Assembly: GCA_934395135.1 (NCBI GenBank)
Contig: CAKRRK010000009.1
Span: 1-57,972 of the forward strand
Reading direction: 5' to 3'
DNA: 57,972 nt
Source: an uncultured Eubacteriales bacterium
GTDB taxonomy: Bacteria > Bacillota > Clostridia > Oscillospirales > Butyricicoccaceae
Notes under the pieces: generated by a model
Databases searched by the model: none
Told to the model about the DNA's origin: nothing
Seen by the model: the letters and a program-made list of their open reading frames with translations, nothing else
Made by a program: the position numbers and the translations under genes
Shown here: positions 8,878 to 16,773 of the stretch, one piece after another
Numbering within the stretch: position 1 is the first letter of the stretch
Layout of the letters: each line of letters starts with the position of its first letter

Positions 8878-10083
8878 ATGGCAAAGATAGCGATTTTAGG
8901 CTTTGGGGTAGTCGGCTCCGGCGTTTATGATGTGATAAACAAAAACAGCGGCACAGTCAGAGGAAAAGCGGGGGATGAGATCGAAATCAAATATATCCTT
9001 GCGCGGAAAGAGTATGCCGGCACACCCTTTGAGAAGCGGGTGGTACATGACTTTGCGGTGATTGAGATGGATCCGGAGGTCTCCGTGGTGTCTGAATCCA
9101 TCGGCGGCGTGGGCGCGGCCTATGAATACACGGTGCGGGCTCTCAAAGCAGGAAAAAGCGTGGTTACCTCCAACAAGGAACTGGTGGCAACCCATGGATA
9201 TGAGCTGATGCAGCTTGCCCGGGAAAACGGTGTAAATTATATGTTCGAGGCCTCTGTCGGCGGAGGAATCCCGGTGATCCGTCCGATGTTTACCTGCCTT
9301 GCCGGCAATGAAATTGATGAGATCAGTGGTATTTTAAACGGCACCACAAACTATATATTAACCAAGATGATTAACGAAAGCGTATCGTTTGCCGATGCAC
9401 TCAAGGAGGCGCAGGAACTGGGCTATGCGGAAAGCGATCCGTCGGCGGATGTAGACGGCATTGACGCCCAGCGGAAGCTGTCCATTTTGACCACGGTTGC
9501 CTATGGCGAACATGTCTATCCGGAGGCGGTGTATGCCGAAGGCATTACAAAGATTACGCTGGAGGATGTAGCGCTTGCAGAACAGCTTGGATATGTCATC
9601 AAGCTCATTGGCCACACCTGCCGGGAAGACGGCAGCATCTATGCGTATGTGGCGCCGCATATGGTGCCAAAGACCAATATGCTGGCTGGGGTACAGGATG
9701 TATTTAACGCGGTAATGGTAAAAGGCAATATGGTGGACGAAGTGCTTTTTTACGGAAAGGGAGCGGGCAAACTGCCGACAGCCTCCGCTATGGTCGCAGA
9801 TATCATTGACTGCGTCAAACATCGGGGCATGCACCTTTCCAGAAAGTGGGAGGATGGCCGGGACGGTCAGATTGCATCGATGGAAACCTATTCGTCGTCG
9901 TTTTTTGTGGCAATTCGCGGGACGGAAGCGGACGCGAGAGCGACGCTGCCGGTGCGCAAAGCCGTATGCAAGGGCGGTGTGACCGCTGTCATCACCGAAA
10001 AAATGCAGGTAAAAACCCTGAAAGAAAAAATCCGCGGGCTGGCTGCCGACAGCCGGATCGTTTCGGAATATTTTGTATTATAA
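8878..10083 (+). CDS. hom: Homoserine dehydrogenase
   Basis: About 401-residue NAD(P)H-dependent enzyme reducing aspartate semialdehyde to homoserine, the branch point to threonine and methionine. The Rossmann motif GFGVVGSG is at about residues 7-14, the catalytic-domain signature ILNGTTNYILTKM at about 140-152 and ESDPSADVDGIDAQRKL after it, and a C-terminal ACT-like region is present. The start is ambiguous: ATG 8869 is only 2 nt from AGGAGG (8861-8866), while ATG 8878 is 11 nt away and gives the usual MAKIAILGFG N-terminus, so I prefer 8878. thrB follows after 9 nt. Confidence 0.95.
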   Translation: MAKIAILGFGVVGSGVYDVINKNSGTVRGKAGDEIEIKYILARKEYAGTPFEKRVVHDFAVIEMDPEVSVVSESIGGVGAAYEYTVRALKAGKSVVTSNKELVATHGYELMQLARENGVNYMFEASVGGGIPVIRPMFTCLAGNEIDEISGILNGTTNYILTKMINESVSFADALKEAQELGYAESDPSADVDGIDAQRKLSILTTVAYGEHVYPEAVYAEGITKITLEDVALAEQLGYVIKLIGHTCREDGSIYAYVAPHMVPKTNMLAGVQDVFNAVMVKGNMVDEVLFYGKGAGKLPTASAMVADIIDCVKHRGMHLSRKWEDGRDGQIASMETYSSSFFVAIRGTEADARATLPVRKAVCKGGVTAVITEKMQVKTLKEKIRGLAADSRIVSEYFVL

Positions 10084-10092
10084 GAGGCAGGC

Positions 10093-10977
10093 ATGGTTAC
10101 AATCAAAGTTCCGGCGACCAGTGCCAATATGGGCTCCGGATACGACAGCATTGGCATCGCGCTGGATTTGTATAACCGCATTCAAATGGAAGAATACGAC
10201 GGCGTGGAAATCATTTCTGACACAGACGTGCCAAGGGATGAAAGCAATCTGATCTATCAGTGCGCGAAGAAAGTGTATACTATCTGCGGCGCCCCGTTTC
10301 CGGGACTTCGGATTGCGGAGGAATGCACCATTCCCCAGGCAAGGGGACTAGGTTCGTCTTCCGCCTGCACCATAGCGGGCATTATGGGCGCAAACGCCCT
10401 GCTGGGCGATCCACTCTCCCAGCAGAATATCATTGACCTTGCGGCGTCTATCGAAGGTCACCCGGACAACTCCACCCCTGCGATTTTGGGTGGATTCTGC
10501 GTGGCGCTGCTGGAATACGGCAAAGTATGGCATGTGCGGGTTCCTATTGCCGATAAGGTGGATTTTGTCGCGTTTATCCCGAATTTTGAACTGCTGACGG
10601 AAAAGGCGCGGGGGATTATCCCGCAAACCATCGCCCATAAAGACGCAGTGTTTAATCTGTCCCGGGCGGCGCTTCTGGCAGGTTCCCTTGTCACAGGGGA
10701 TCTGGAAAACATCGGCGTTGCGGTAGGGGATTGCCTGCATCAGCCGTATCGGTTTGACCTCATCCCCCAGGGACGGGAGGTGGTGCAGGCCGCCAACGGA
10801 ATGGGCGCGTTGGGCACCTTTATTTCCGGCGCGGGGCCCAGCATTATCGCGGTGGTGGATTCCGGCGACAAGACATTTCTCGCCCGGGCGCAAATGTATT
10901 TTGCAGAACAGTTTCCCAACTGGACCCCTGTGCTGCTGCACTGCGACGAAGTGGGCGCGGTGGTGGAATTATGTTAA
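10093..10977 (+). CDS. thrB: Homoserine kinase
   Basis: 294-residue GHMP-family kinase that phosphorylates homoserine. It opens with VKVPATSANMGSGYDSIG-type sequence (family: N-terminal substrate strand) and carries the ATP-binding GLGSSSA loop near residues 87-93 and a late FISGAGPSI motif. Length is normal. It follows hom by 9 nt and precedes lysC by 39 nt. No thrC (threonine synthase) is present in the cluster, so the final step must be encoded elsewhere. Confidence 0.95.
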   Translation: MVTIKVPATSANMGSGYDSIGIALDLYNRIQMEEYDGVEIISDTDVPRDESNLIYQCAKKVYTICGAPFPGLRIAEECTIPQARGLGSSSACTIAGIMGANALLGDPLSQQNIIDLAASIEGHPDNSTPAILGGFCVALLEYGKVWHVRVPIADKVDFVAFIPNFELLTEKARGIIPQTIAHKDAVFNLSRAALLAGSLVTGDLENIGVAVGDCLHQPYRFDLIPQGREVVQAANGMGALGTFISGAGPSIIAVVDSGDKTFLARAQMYFAEQFPNWTPVLLHCDEVGAVVELC

Positions 10978-11016
10978 CAAAGGATACTTTATTTTTTAGG
11001 ATATCAGGAGGAAAAA

Positions 11017-12225
11017 ATGAGTCTTATCGTTCAGAAATTCGGCGGTACATCCGTGGCAAATACCGAACGGCTGTTTAACGTCGCCGACATTATTACGTCT
11101 GCTTACAAAGAAGGCAACCGTGTTGTGGCGGTAGTTTCCGCACAGGGTGATACAACAGACGATTTGATCGCCAAGGCGGCGGAAATTACCGGCAGCCCTT
11201 CCAAACGGGAAATGGATGTTCTTCTGACAACCGGAGAACAGATCTCGATGTCTCTGCTTGCCATGGCCATTGAGAAATTAGGGTTTCCCGTCGTGTCCCT
11301 CACCGGCTGGCAGATCGGCCTGCAGACCGACGCCAACTATTCGGATGCGCGCATTAAAAAAGTAACGGCGGAACGCATCCGGGAGGAACTGGACAACAAT
11401 AAAATCGTCATCGTGGCAGGATTCCAGGGGATTAACAAGTATGACGATGTGACCACCCTGGGCCGGGGCGGCTCCGATACCACGGCAGTCGCGATCGCAG
11501 CGTCTATCGGCGCGGACCTGTGCCAGATTTTTACCGATGTGGACGGCGTGTATACGGCGGATCCCCGCATTATTAAAGACGCCAGGAAACTGCAGGAGAT
11601 CACATACGATGAAATGCTGGAGCTCGCCACTCTGGGCGCGCAGGTGCTGCACAACCGTTCGGTGGAAATGGCAAAGAAGTATAACGTGGATCTTGAGGTT
11701 ATTTCAAGCTTTACAAGAAACAGCGGAACAAAGGTGAAGGAGATTTTATCGATGGAAAAAATGAATGTAAGCGGCGTTGCCCGTGATAATAATGTAGCAA
11801 GAATCGCATTGGTTGGTCTGGAGGACACTCCGGGCATCGCATTTAAGGTATTCTCCTTAATGGCGAAAAAGAAAATCAATGTGGATATTATCCTCCAGTC
11901 CATTGGGCGGGAAAACAAGAAGGACATCAGCTTCACCGTGCCGCTTTCGGAGGCGGAGAACGCCAAGACTGTGCTGGAAGCCAATAAGGAGGCTTTGAAG
12001 TTTGATAAGCTGAGCGTGGACACCGGCGTGTCGAAGGTATCCATTGTAGGCGCTGGTATGGCGACAAACGCGGGAGTTGCTTCGATGATGTTTGAAGCCC
12101 TGGCAAACGCGGCGGTAAACATCAAAATGATTTCCACCAGCGAAATTAAGATTTCGGTACTCATTGACCGGGAAGACAGTGAAAAGGCCATCAAAGCCAT
12201 TCACAGCAAATTCTTTAATAATTAA
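11017..12225 (+). CDS. lysC: Aspartate kinase
   Basis: 402-residue enzyme that phosphorylates aspartate, the first step of the lysine/threonine/methionine family. The amino-acid kinase domain opens with VQKFGGTSVA and includes TTLGRGGSDTTA (about 149-160) and FTDVDGVYTADPR (about 171-183). Two C-terminal ACT domains (about 260-400) would bind inhibitors. AGGAGG sits 6 nt before the ATG at 11017. Within the gene, at residue 246, there is a second well-formed ribosome binding site and ATG (see separate entry). It ends the operon and is followed by a terminator. Confidence 0.96.
   Translation: MSLIVQKFGGTSVANTERLFNVADIITSAYKEGNRVVAVVSAQGDTTDDLIAKAAEITGSPSKREMDVLLTTGEQISMSLLAMAIEKLGFPVVSLTGWQIGLQTDANYSDARIKKVTAERIREELDNNKIVIVAGFQGINKYDDVTTLGRGGSDTTAVAIAASIGADLCQIFTDVDGVYTADPRIIKDARKLQEITYDEMLELATLGAQVLHNRSVEMAKKYNVDLEVISSFTRNSGTKVKEILSMEKMNVSGVARDNNVARIALVGLEDTPGIAFKVFSLMAKKKINVDIILQSIGRENKKDISFTVPLSEAENAKTVLEANKEALKFDKLSVDTGVSKVSIVGAGMATNAGVASMMFEALANAAVNIKMISTSEIKISVLIDREDSEKAIKAIHSKFFNN
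11736..12225 (+). promoter_or_regulatory. Internal ribosome binding site and in-frame start for an aspartokinase beta subunit
   Basis: GAAGGAG at 11736-11742 precedes an in-frame ATG at 11752 by 9 nt. Initiation there would make a 157-residue protein holding only the two ACT domains. In B. subtilis aspartokinase II, alpha and beta subunits come from such an in-phase internal start, also at residue 246. The site is seen in the sequence; that it is used is inferred from that precedent. Confidence 0.65.
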
Positions 12226-12236
12226 ACGGCGCACAA

Positions 12237-12271
12237 ACACCCTGCTGCAATTTTGCGGCAGGGTGTTTTTT
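12237..12271 (+). terminator. Terminator after lysC
   Basis: Stem ACACCCTGC / GCAGGGTGT (12237-12245, 12258-12266), followed by a six-T tract. Lies 11 nt after the lysC stop. Confidence 0.85.
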
Positions 12272-12285
12272 CAAAGGAGGGAAAA

Positions 12286-12323
12286 ACGAAAGAAAAGGCG
12301 AAAAAATTCGCCTTTTCTTTCGT
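12286..12323. repeat. Perfect 17-bp inverted repeat (strong hairpin)
   Basis: Arms ACGAAAGAAAAGGCGAA (12286-12302) and its exact complement at 12307-12323, with an AAAA loop. It lies 15 nt beyond the lysC terminator, just after AGGAGGG (12276-12282), and has no T tract after it. It is the main feature of the 412-nt gene-free stretch 12226-12637; the rest of that stretch holds the lysC terminator and the araC promoter, with no credible coding region. Confidence 0.7.
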
Positions 12324-12500
12324 TCGTGGGAGAGTGAGATGTATCAAAGGTTGCCGCCGGCAATATGGAAAAACAACACCGGCGGCAATAAAACAGCAAA
12401 TAGTACAAGGGAAAGCAGGGAACTCAAACCGCCAAGATCCCAAATCATTTGTTCTGAGAATACTATACGCAAAAAAATAGTGAGGTGCAATAAAAAATTA

Positions 12501-12530
12501 TGTCGACGAATTAATATTTCGTGCTATAAT
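12501..12530 (+). promoter_or_regulatory. Extended -10 promoter of the AraC-type gene with overlapping near-palindrome
   Basis: TGCTATAAT (12522-12530) is an extended -10 element; the -35 region is poor, as expected for such promoters. Directly upstream, ACGAATTAATATTTCGT (12506-12522) is a 17-bp near-palindrome in which seven of eight pairs match, placed in the spacer where a repressor would block polymerase. A leader of about 100 nt follows before the ATG at 12638, containing an imperfect direct repeat (12553-12566 and 12573-12588). Confidence 0.5.
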
Positions 12531-12637
12531 GGTTTTGTATAGAACCGAACGGCACTGTCCGGCGGCAGGTCCCAGTGTGGCCGGCGGCGGAAAAATAAAA
12601 AGGGAGGATGCCTGCCGTTGCCGCAGGTGGAAAGAGT

Positions 12638-13504
12638 ATGAGGAAACTGGATGAACGGGGAGTTTTGCCGGAGTCGGAGGTGCATTATAAAACGCCGTCC
12701 AATGTGGCAAAAAAGCTGTTTTTTTATGTGACCAGATGCGGACATTATTATTGCGACAGCAACTACGATTTCTCCTTTAAAGACGCCAGAGCGCAGGCGG
12801 AAAGCCATCGGAATTATTATCTTATTTATGTGAAATCCGGAGATATGGCGATGGAAAACGATGGAAACCATTTTCGGACGGATGCGGGGCAGGTTGCCCT
12901 GCTGGACTGCCGGAAGACCCACCGGTATCGGGCAATGAACAACATAGAGACGCTGTGGATCCATTTTGACGGCCCGTTGGCAGACGCGTTCTATGAAGCC
13001 ATTCTGGAATCCAAGAACGGCAAGCAGTCCTTTTACTCCCCTGCGGGGAAATCCACAGAAGAACAGATGATGAAAATTATCGTGGGGCTGCGGGGTGACG
13101 ATACGTATTCGGAATCAGAATATTCACAGATTATGTACAAAATCCTTTGTGATTTGCTGTACAGCCGGCAGGAAGCAGAGTCTGACAACGACCCCATCAC
13201 CCAATCCATCCGTTATATTAAGGATCATTTGTTTGAGCCGCTGGCGGTGGAAGACATTGCGCGGGTGGTGAATTTGAGCACGTCGCATTTTTCCCGTCTG
13301 TTTAAACGGCGGATGTGCGTATCCCCGCATGAATTTGTCATTTTGCGGCGGATTGACGAGGCAAAATCCCTGTTGCATACGACAAATCTGTCGGTCAAAG
13401 AAATTGCCTACAAGGTAGGATATCACAGCGAAGTGAATTTTATTTCTTCGTTTATTTCAAAAACCGGAATGTCGCCCAGTATGTTCCGGAAGCATGGGAA
13501 TTAA
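12638..13504 (+). CDS. AraC-family transcriptional regulator
   Basis: 288 residues. The N-terminal half (to about 170) is a cupin-like ligand-binding region of the AraC_binding type (YLIYVKSGDM, WIHFDGPLADAFY). The C-terminal half has the two helix-turn-helix motifs: SIRYIKDHLFEPLAVEDIA and STSHFSRLFKRRMCVSPHEF, then IAYKVGYHSEVNFISSF and a TGMSPSMFRK end. The ligand is not predictable; this architecture is common among sugar-metabolism regulators. ATG 12638 is 7 nt after AGGTGG; an ATG at 12608 abuts its purine tract and would lengthen the protein by 10 unconserved residues. rlmB starts 23 nt downstream, which is an unusual neighbour for an AraC regulator. Confidence 0.9.
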   Translation: MRKLDERGVLPESEVHYKTPSNVAKKLFFYVTRCGHYYCDSNYDFSFKDARAQAESHRNYYLIYVKSGDMAMENDGNHFRTDAGQVALLDCRKTHRYRAMNNIETLWIHFDGPLADAFYEAILESKNGKQSFYSPAGKSTEEQMMKIIVGLRGDDTYSESEYSQIMYKILCDLLYSRQEAESDNDPITQSIRYIKDHLFEPLAVEDIARVVNLSTSHFSRLFKRRMCVSPHEFVILRRIDEAKSLLHTTNLSVKEIAYKVGYHSEVNFISSFISKTGMSPSMFRKHGN

Positions 13505-13527
13505 GGGAGTATGGGGAGCAAAAGCAT

Positions 13528-14313
13528 ATGAAGGAACAAGCGAAAAAACGGGAACAGGCGCCGGAGAGCGCTTGTATGGCGGAAGGAAAAAATGCGGTGA
13601 TGGAACTGCTGCGCTCCGGCAACCCGGTGGACAAGGTGTTCGTGGCGGAGGATATGGCGGACGGCAGGACCCATGCGATTTTGTCCTTGGCGAGAGAGCG
13701 GGGCGCGGTGACGGTGCGGTGCAGCCGCAGAAAGTTGGACGGGATGAGCCAAACCGGCGCCCACCAGGGAATGATCGCCTTTGGTGCGCCGAAAGCGTAT
13801 GTCAGCCTGGAGGATATTTTGGAAACCGCGCGGCAGCGGGGGGAAGCGCCGCTTCTTGTGCTTTGTGACGGCATGACGGATCCCCACAATCTGGGAGCGG
13901 TGATCCGTTCTGCGGAAACCGCCGGAGCGCATGGGATTGTTCTTCCGAAACGACGGTCTGCCACATTGAACGAGGCGGCGGTCAAAGCGTCTGCCGGGGC
14001 GGTAGCCCATATGGCGGTAGCACGGGTGCCGAATCTTGCCATGGCCATCGAGGAACTGAAAGAACGGGGCGTGTGGATATTCGGCGCGGACGCTGGCGGC
14101 GACCGCACGCTGTATAACGCTGATTTCAAAGGCGCCGCCGCGATTGTGATTGGCTCCGAGGGAAACGGTCTCAGCCGGATCGTTCGGGAAAAGTGTGATT
14201 TTATTGTCAGCATTCCGATGAAAGGCAGCATCAATTCTTTGAATGCGTCTGCGGCCGCCGCCGTGCTGCTGTATGAGGCGGTGCGGCAAAGAATGGAGGC
14301 GTCCTATGAATGA
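13528..14313 (+). CDS. rlmB: 23S rRNA (guanosine-2'-O-)-methyltransferase, RlmB/TrmH family
   Basis: 261-residue SPOUT methyltransferase acting on 23S rRNA ribose (G2251 for E. coli RlmB). The N-terminal L30e-like substrate domain starts at EGKNAVMELL (about 19-28). The SPOUT domain carries LDGMTDPHNLGAVIRSAE-type motif 1 with C in place of L (CDGMTDPHNLGAVIRSAE), VIGSEGNGLS motif 2 and IPMKGSINSLNASAAAAVLLYE motif 3 (split here for length: IPMKGSINSLN, then ASAAAAVLLYE). Its stop overlaps the next gene by 8 nt (ATGAATGA), so the downstream membrane protein is likely translationally coupled to it. Confidence 0.93.
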   Translation: MKEQAKKREQAPESACMAEGKNAVMELLRSGNPVDKVFVAEDMADGRTHAILSLARERGAVTVRCSRRKLDGMSQTGAHQGMIAFGAPKAYVSLEDILETARQRGEAPLLVLCDGMTDPHNLGAVIRSAETAGAHGIVLPKRRSATLNEAAVKASAGAVAHMAVARVPNLAMAIEELKERGVWIFGADAGGDRTLYNADFKGAAAIVIGSEGNGLSRIVREKCDFIVSIPMKGSINSLNASAAAAVLLYEAVRQRMEASYE

Positions 14314-16603
14314 CAAGCGGTTTGACACGGCAGACCTCCGGGAAATCCAGACGATGCTTGCCGGGGATGCGGGAGAAAGCTATGACATTGAGGATATTTT
14401 AAGGGAATTCGGCGGAGGGAAATCGGCGCCGCCGGCCCGGCCGCAGACAGAACAGACCGCGCCTTCCGGCCGCCCGGCTCGGCCGAGCGCGCTCTCCGGC
14501 GGGATACCAGCGGATTGCGGGGGCAAGGAGTCCGCCGATTCACGAAACGATATCGGGGAAGCGGAACCCCGTCCGGAAGGAGACGGCGGGGCAGAACCTG
14601 CCCGGCGGCCTGCGGCGGCGCGTTATGGACGGGGCAGAGATATGCCTCTGACAGAACCGGTCGAGCTTACGCCGCAGACGGTGGAACGCTTTCCGGAGGA
14701 GGAACCATCCCGGCGCCGAAAGGCGGCCGAAAGGGGATTCGGGGAAGCCGGGACGGAGTTTCAGAGAGGGCCGGCGGAACGGCAGGGGGCTTCGGTCAAC
14801 CGCCGGGAGAAAAAAGGCGCCTATGTCCGGGAATCCGTGGGCGTGGGTGACACCGGGAAACTGCGGGCCAGCGTACATCCTTATCCGCGGCGAAGCGGAG
14901 GAAGTCCCCGGGGCGTTAACGAAATCGGGGATATCAGCCAGGTGCGGGAAGAGCCAGTCCAGCCAAAGGATCCCAAAGTGGCTACAAAGAAAAATGCCAG
15001 GCGGGCAAAATCCCTGCGGGCACGCAGCCGGCTGGTGCTGCTGTTTACCATAGCCGCGGCGCTGCTGTCCTTTGCCGGCATGCTGCACCTTCCGCTGCCG
15101 GAAATCATAGACTTTGCCAAAAGCCCGTTTGTTGTATCGGCCGTATTGACAGGACTGCAGGCGGCAGGAATGCTTCTTTTGATTGACGTGGTGGGGTTTG
15201 GCCTGATTTCTCTGTTCCGGGGAAAGCCGATTTTGTTGTCGGCGCTTTCCATAGCGCAGCTTGCTGTGCTTGCGCATTGTGTTGTCGGAATGATTTGGGG
15301 CGGAGAACTGCCGTATACCGCCGTCAGCTTGTGCGCTCTGTTTATCGCCGCCCTTTCGGAAGCGGATAAATACGCGGGAAAGCAGTATATTTACAAAGTC
15401 GCGGCGCTGACGCCTGCGCCCGTGGGCGTATTCTATCATAAGGAAGAAAACGGGAAAGACTGCATTGTGAAAAACCGTGTGCAGAATATGGAGGAATTTC
15501 TGGTGCAGGTAGAAACTCCGGACGGTTTGGAAATGGTTTATGGAGCGTATGCGGTCGCCGCGATTGTCATATCTGTGATTTTGTCGGTGCTGGCTTCTGG
15601 GAAAACCGGCGTACGCCTGGAGATTGTCCGCAATCTCGCGGTCATGATGACCGCATCCGTGTCCTTCAGCTTGCTGGCGTCCTATGGCCTTCCGTTTAAA
15701 AGCATTGCGAGGAAGCTGTTGTCCGCCGGCGCAGCGGTGGCAAGTGTAAAACGCGCGGAAAAAATCCGAAAAACCAAGCGCGTGGTGGTTAAGGACGGCG
15801 ATATGTTTCCGGCGGGAACCATATCGATGGAAGGCTTTAAGGTATACAATGGCCATCGGGGCGACAAGGTGTTGGCCTATGCCACGGCGGCGATGACGGT
15901 GGCAGGCTCGGAAACCTACCGGGTGTTTGCCGAAACATTGCGGGAGCGTTATGGTGCGCCGGTGCGGGCAACGGATGCTCTTACCTATGAAAGCGGCGGC
16001 GTCAGCGTTACTATCCGGGGGGACAGCGTGTTGGTGGGGACTGCTTCGTTTATTATGCGGATGGGCATTCGTATTCATGAAGGAAAACAGATCCGCAGCG
16101 GTGTTTTCGTGGTTATCAACAATGAAATTGCCGGTATTTTTGCATTAAAGTATAGTGCGTCTGCGGCGAGTTACGGAGGGATGCAGACTCTGCTCCGCAA
16201 CCATAAAATACCGGTGCTTGCAACGCGGGATTTCAACATTACGCCGCCGCTGGTGGAAGAAAAATTTGATCTTCGGCGGGGTATTACCGAATATCCGGCC
16301 ATTCAGGTCCGAAACGATATGGGCGAGGGTGGCTATACCAAGGGGGATGTGCTCTGCGGGATTTTGTCCAGGGACGGGATTGTGCCGTATTCCGGGTATA
16401 TTCAGGCGGCAAGCCGGCTGACCGGCGCGTTGCGCAGCAATCTGGTGGTTGGTATGATTGCCGGCGGATTGGGAATGATCCTTACCTATTTTCTTGCCGC
16501 CGTCGGCAGCGAGAATCTTTCCCCGTTCAGCGTGCTGATTTATCTGCTTCTTTGGTATGTGCCGACGATTATGTTTTCCAAACATGTCAACCGCCCCTAT
16601 TAA
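14306..16603 (+). CDS. Membrane protein resembling a catalytically degenerate P-type ATPase
   Basis: 765 residues. Residues about 20-235 are low-complexity (Pro, Gly, Arg, Glu) and probably disordered. Eight membrane segments follow in a 4+2+2 arrangement: about 243-262, 276-305, 308-331, 337-352, then a loop of about 60, 413-431, 443-460, then a cytoplasmic part of about 250, and 713-733, 740-757. This matches heavy-metal P1B-ATPase topology. After the sixth segment, GLPFKSIARKLLSAGAAV resembles the post-M4 sequence, VLVGT (575-579) the N-domain, and IPVLATRDFN (635-644) the place of the TGDN motif. The phosphorylation motif DKTGT is not present (VVVKDGDMFPAGT instead), nor are TGES or GDGxND. 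I infer a pump-derived protein without ATPase activity. Start: ATG 14306, GGAGG 7 nt upstream. Confidence 0.7.
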   Translation: MNDKRFDTADLREIQTMLAGDAGESYDIEDILREFGGGKSAPPARPQTEQTAPSGRPARPSALSGGIPADCGGKESADSRNDIGEAEPRPEGDGGAEPARRPAAARYGRGRDMPLTEPVELTPQTVERFPEEEPSRRRKAAERGFGEAGTEFQRGPAERQGASVNRREKKGAYVRESVGVGDTGKLRASVHPYPRRSGGSPRGVNEIGDISQVREEPVQPKDPKVATKKNARRAKSLRARSRLVLLFTIAAALLSFAGMLHLPLPEIIDFAKSPFVVSAVLTGLQAAGMLLLIDVVGFGLISLFRGKPILLSALSIAQLAVLAHCVVGMIWGGELPYTAVSLCALFIAALSEADKYAGKQYIYKVAALTPAPVGVFYHKEENGKDCIVKNRVQNMEEFLVQVETPDGLEMVYGAYAVAAIVISVILSVLASGKTGVRLEIVRNLAVMMTASVSFSLLASYGLPFKSIARKLLSAGAAVASVKRAEKIRKTKRVVVKDGDMFPAGTISMEGFKVYNGHRGDKVLAYATAAMTVAGSETYRVFAETLRERYGAPVRATDALTYESGGVSVTIRGDSVLVGTASFIMRMGIRIHEGKQIRSGVFVVINNEIAGIFALKYSASAASYGGMQTLLRNHKIPVLATRDFNITPPLVEEKFDLRRGITEYPAIQVRNDMGEGGYTKGDVLCGILSRDGIVPYSGYIQAASRLTGALRSNLVVGMIAGGLGMILTYFLAAVGSENLSPFSVLIYLLLWYVPTIMFSKHVNRPY

Positions 16604-16618
16604 TATTGGATAAAAACG

Positions 16619-16650
16619 AAAGCCACACAGCAGGCGCTGTGTGGCTTTTT
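16619..16650 (+). terminator. Terminator after the P-type ATPase-like gene
   Basis: Perfect 13-bp stem AAAGCCACACAGC / GCTGTGTGGCTTT with loop AGGC, followed by further T residues. Lies 15 nt after the stop. Confidence 0.9.
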
Positions 16651-16695
16651 GTATAATACACACATAAAATTTATATATTTTTAATAAATAAAATA

Positions 16696-16725
16696 TTGAA
16701 AGGGAAGGTGAAAATAGTATATAAT
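16696..16725 (+). promoter_or_regulatory. Promoter of the EF-G-like gene
   Basis: TTGAAA (16696-16701), 18-nt spacer, TATAAT (16720-16725), 48 nt upstream of the TTG start. Confidence 0.65.
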
Positions 16726-16773
16726 AACAATTGGGCACACGCTCGTACCGTTGATATAAAGGAGTTGTTTGAT

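Noticed and set aside
12253..12480. 75-codon plus-strand frame between lysC and the AraC-type gene
   Set aside because: It begins inside the lysC terminator and runs through the perfect 17-bp hairpin; the peptide is basic and unstructured with no recognisable domain.
16696..16773. Longer N-terminus for the EF-G-like protein starting at TTG 16696
   Set aside because: That TTG is part of the -35 box of a good promoter and has no proper ribosome binding site; TTG 16774 has AAAGGAG at the right distance and gives a standard EF-G N-terminus.
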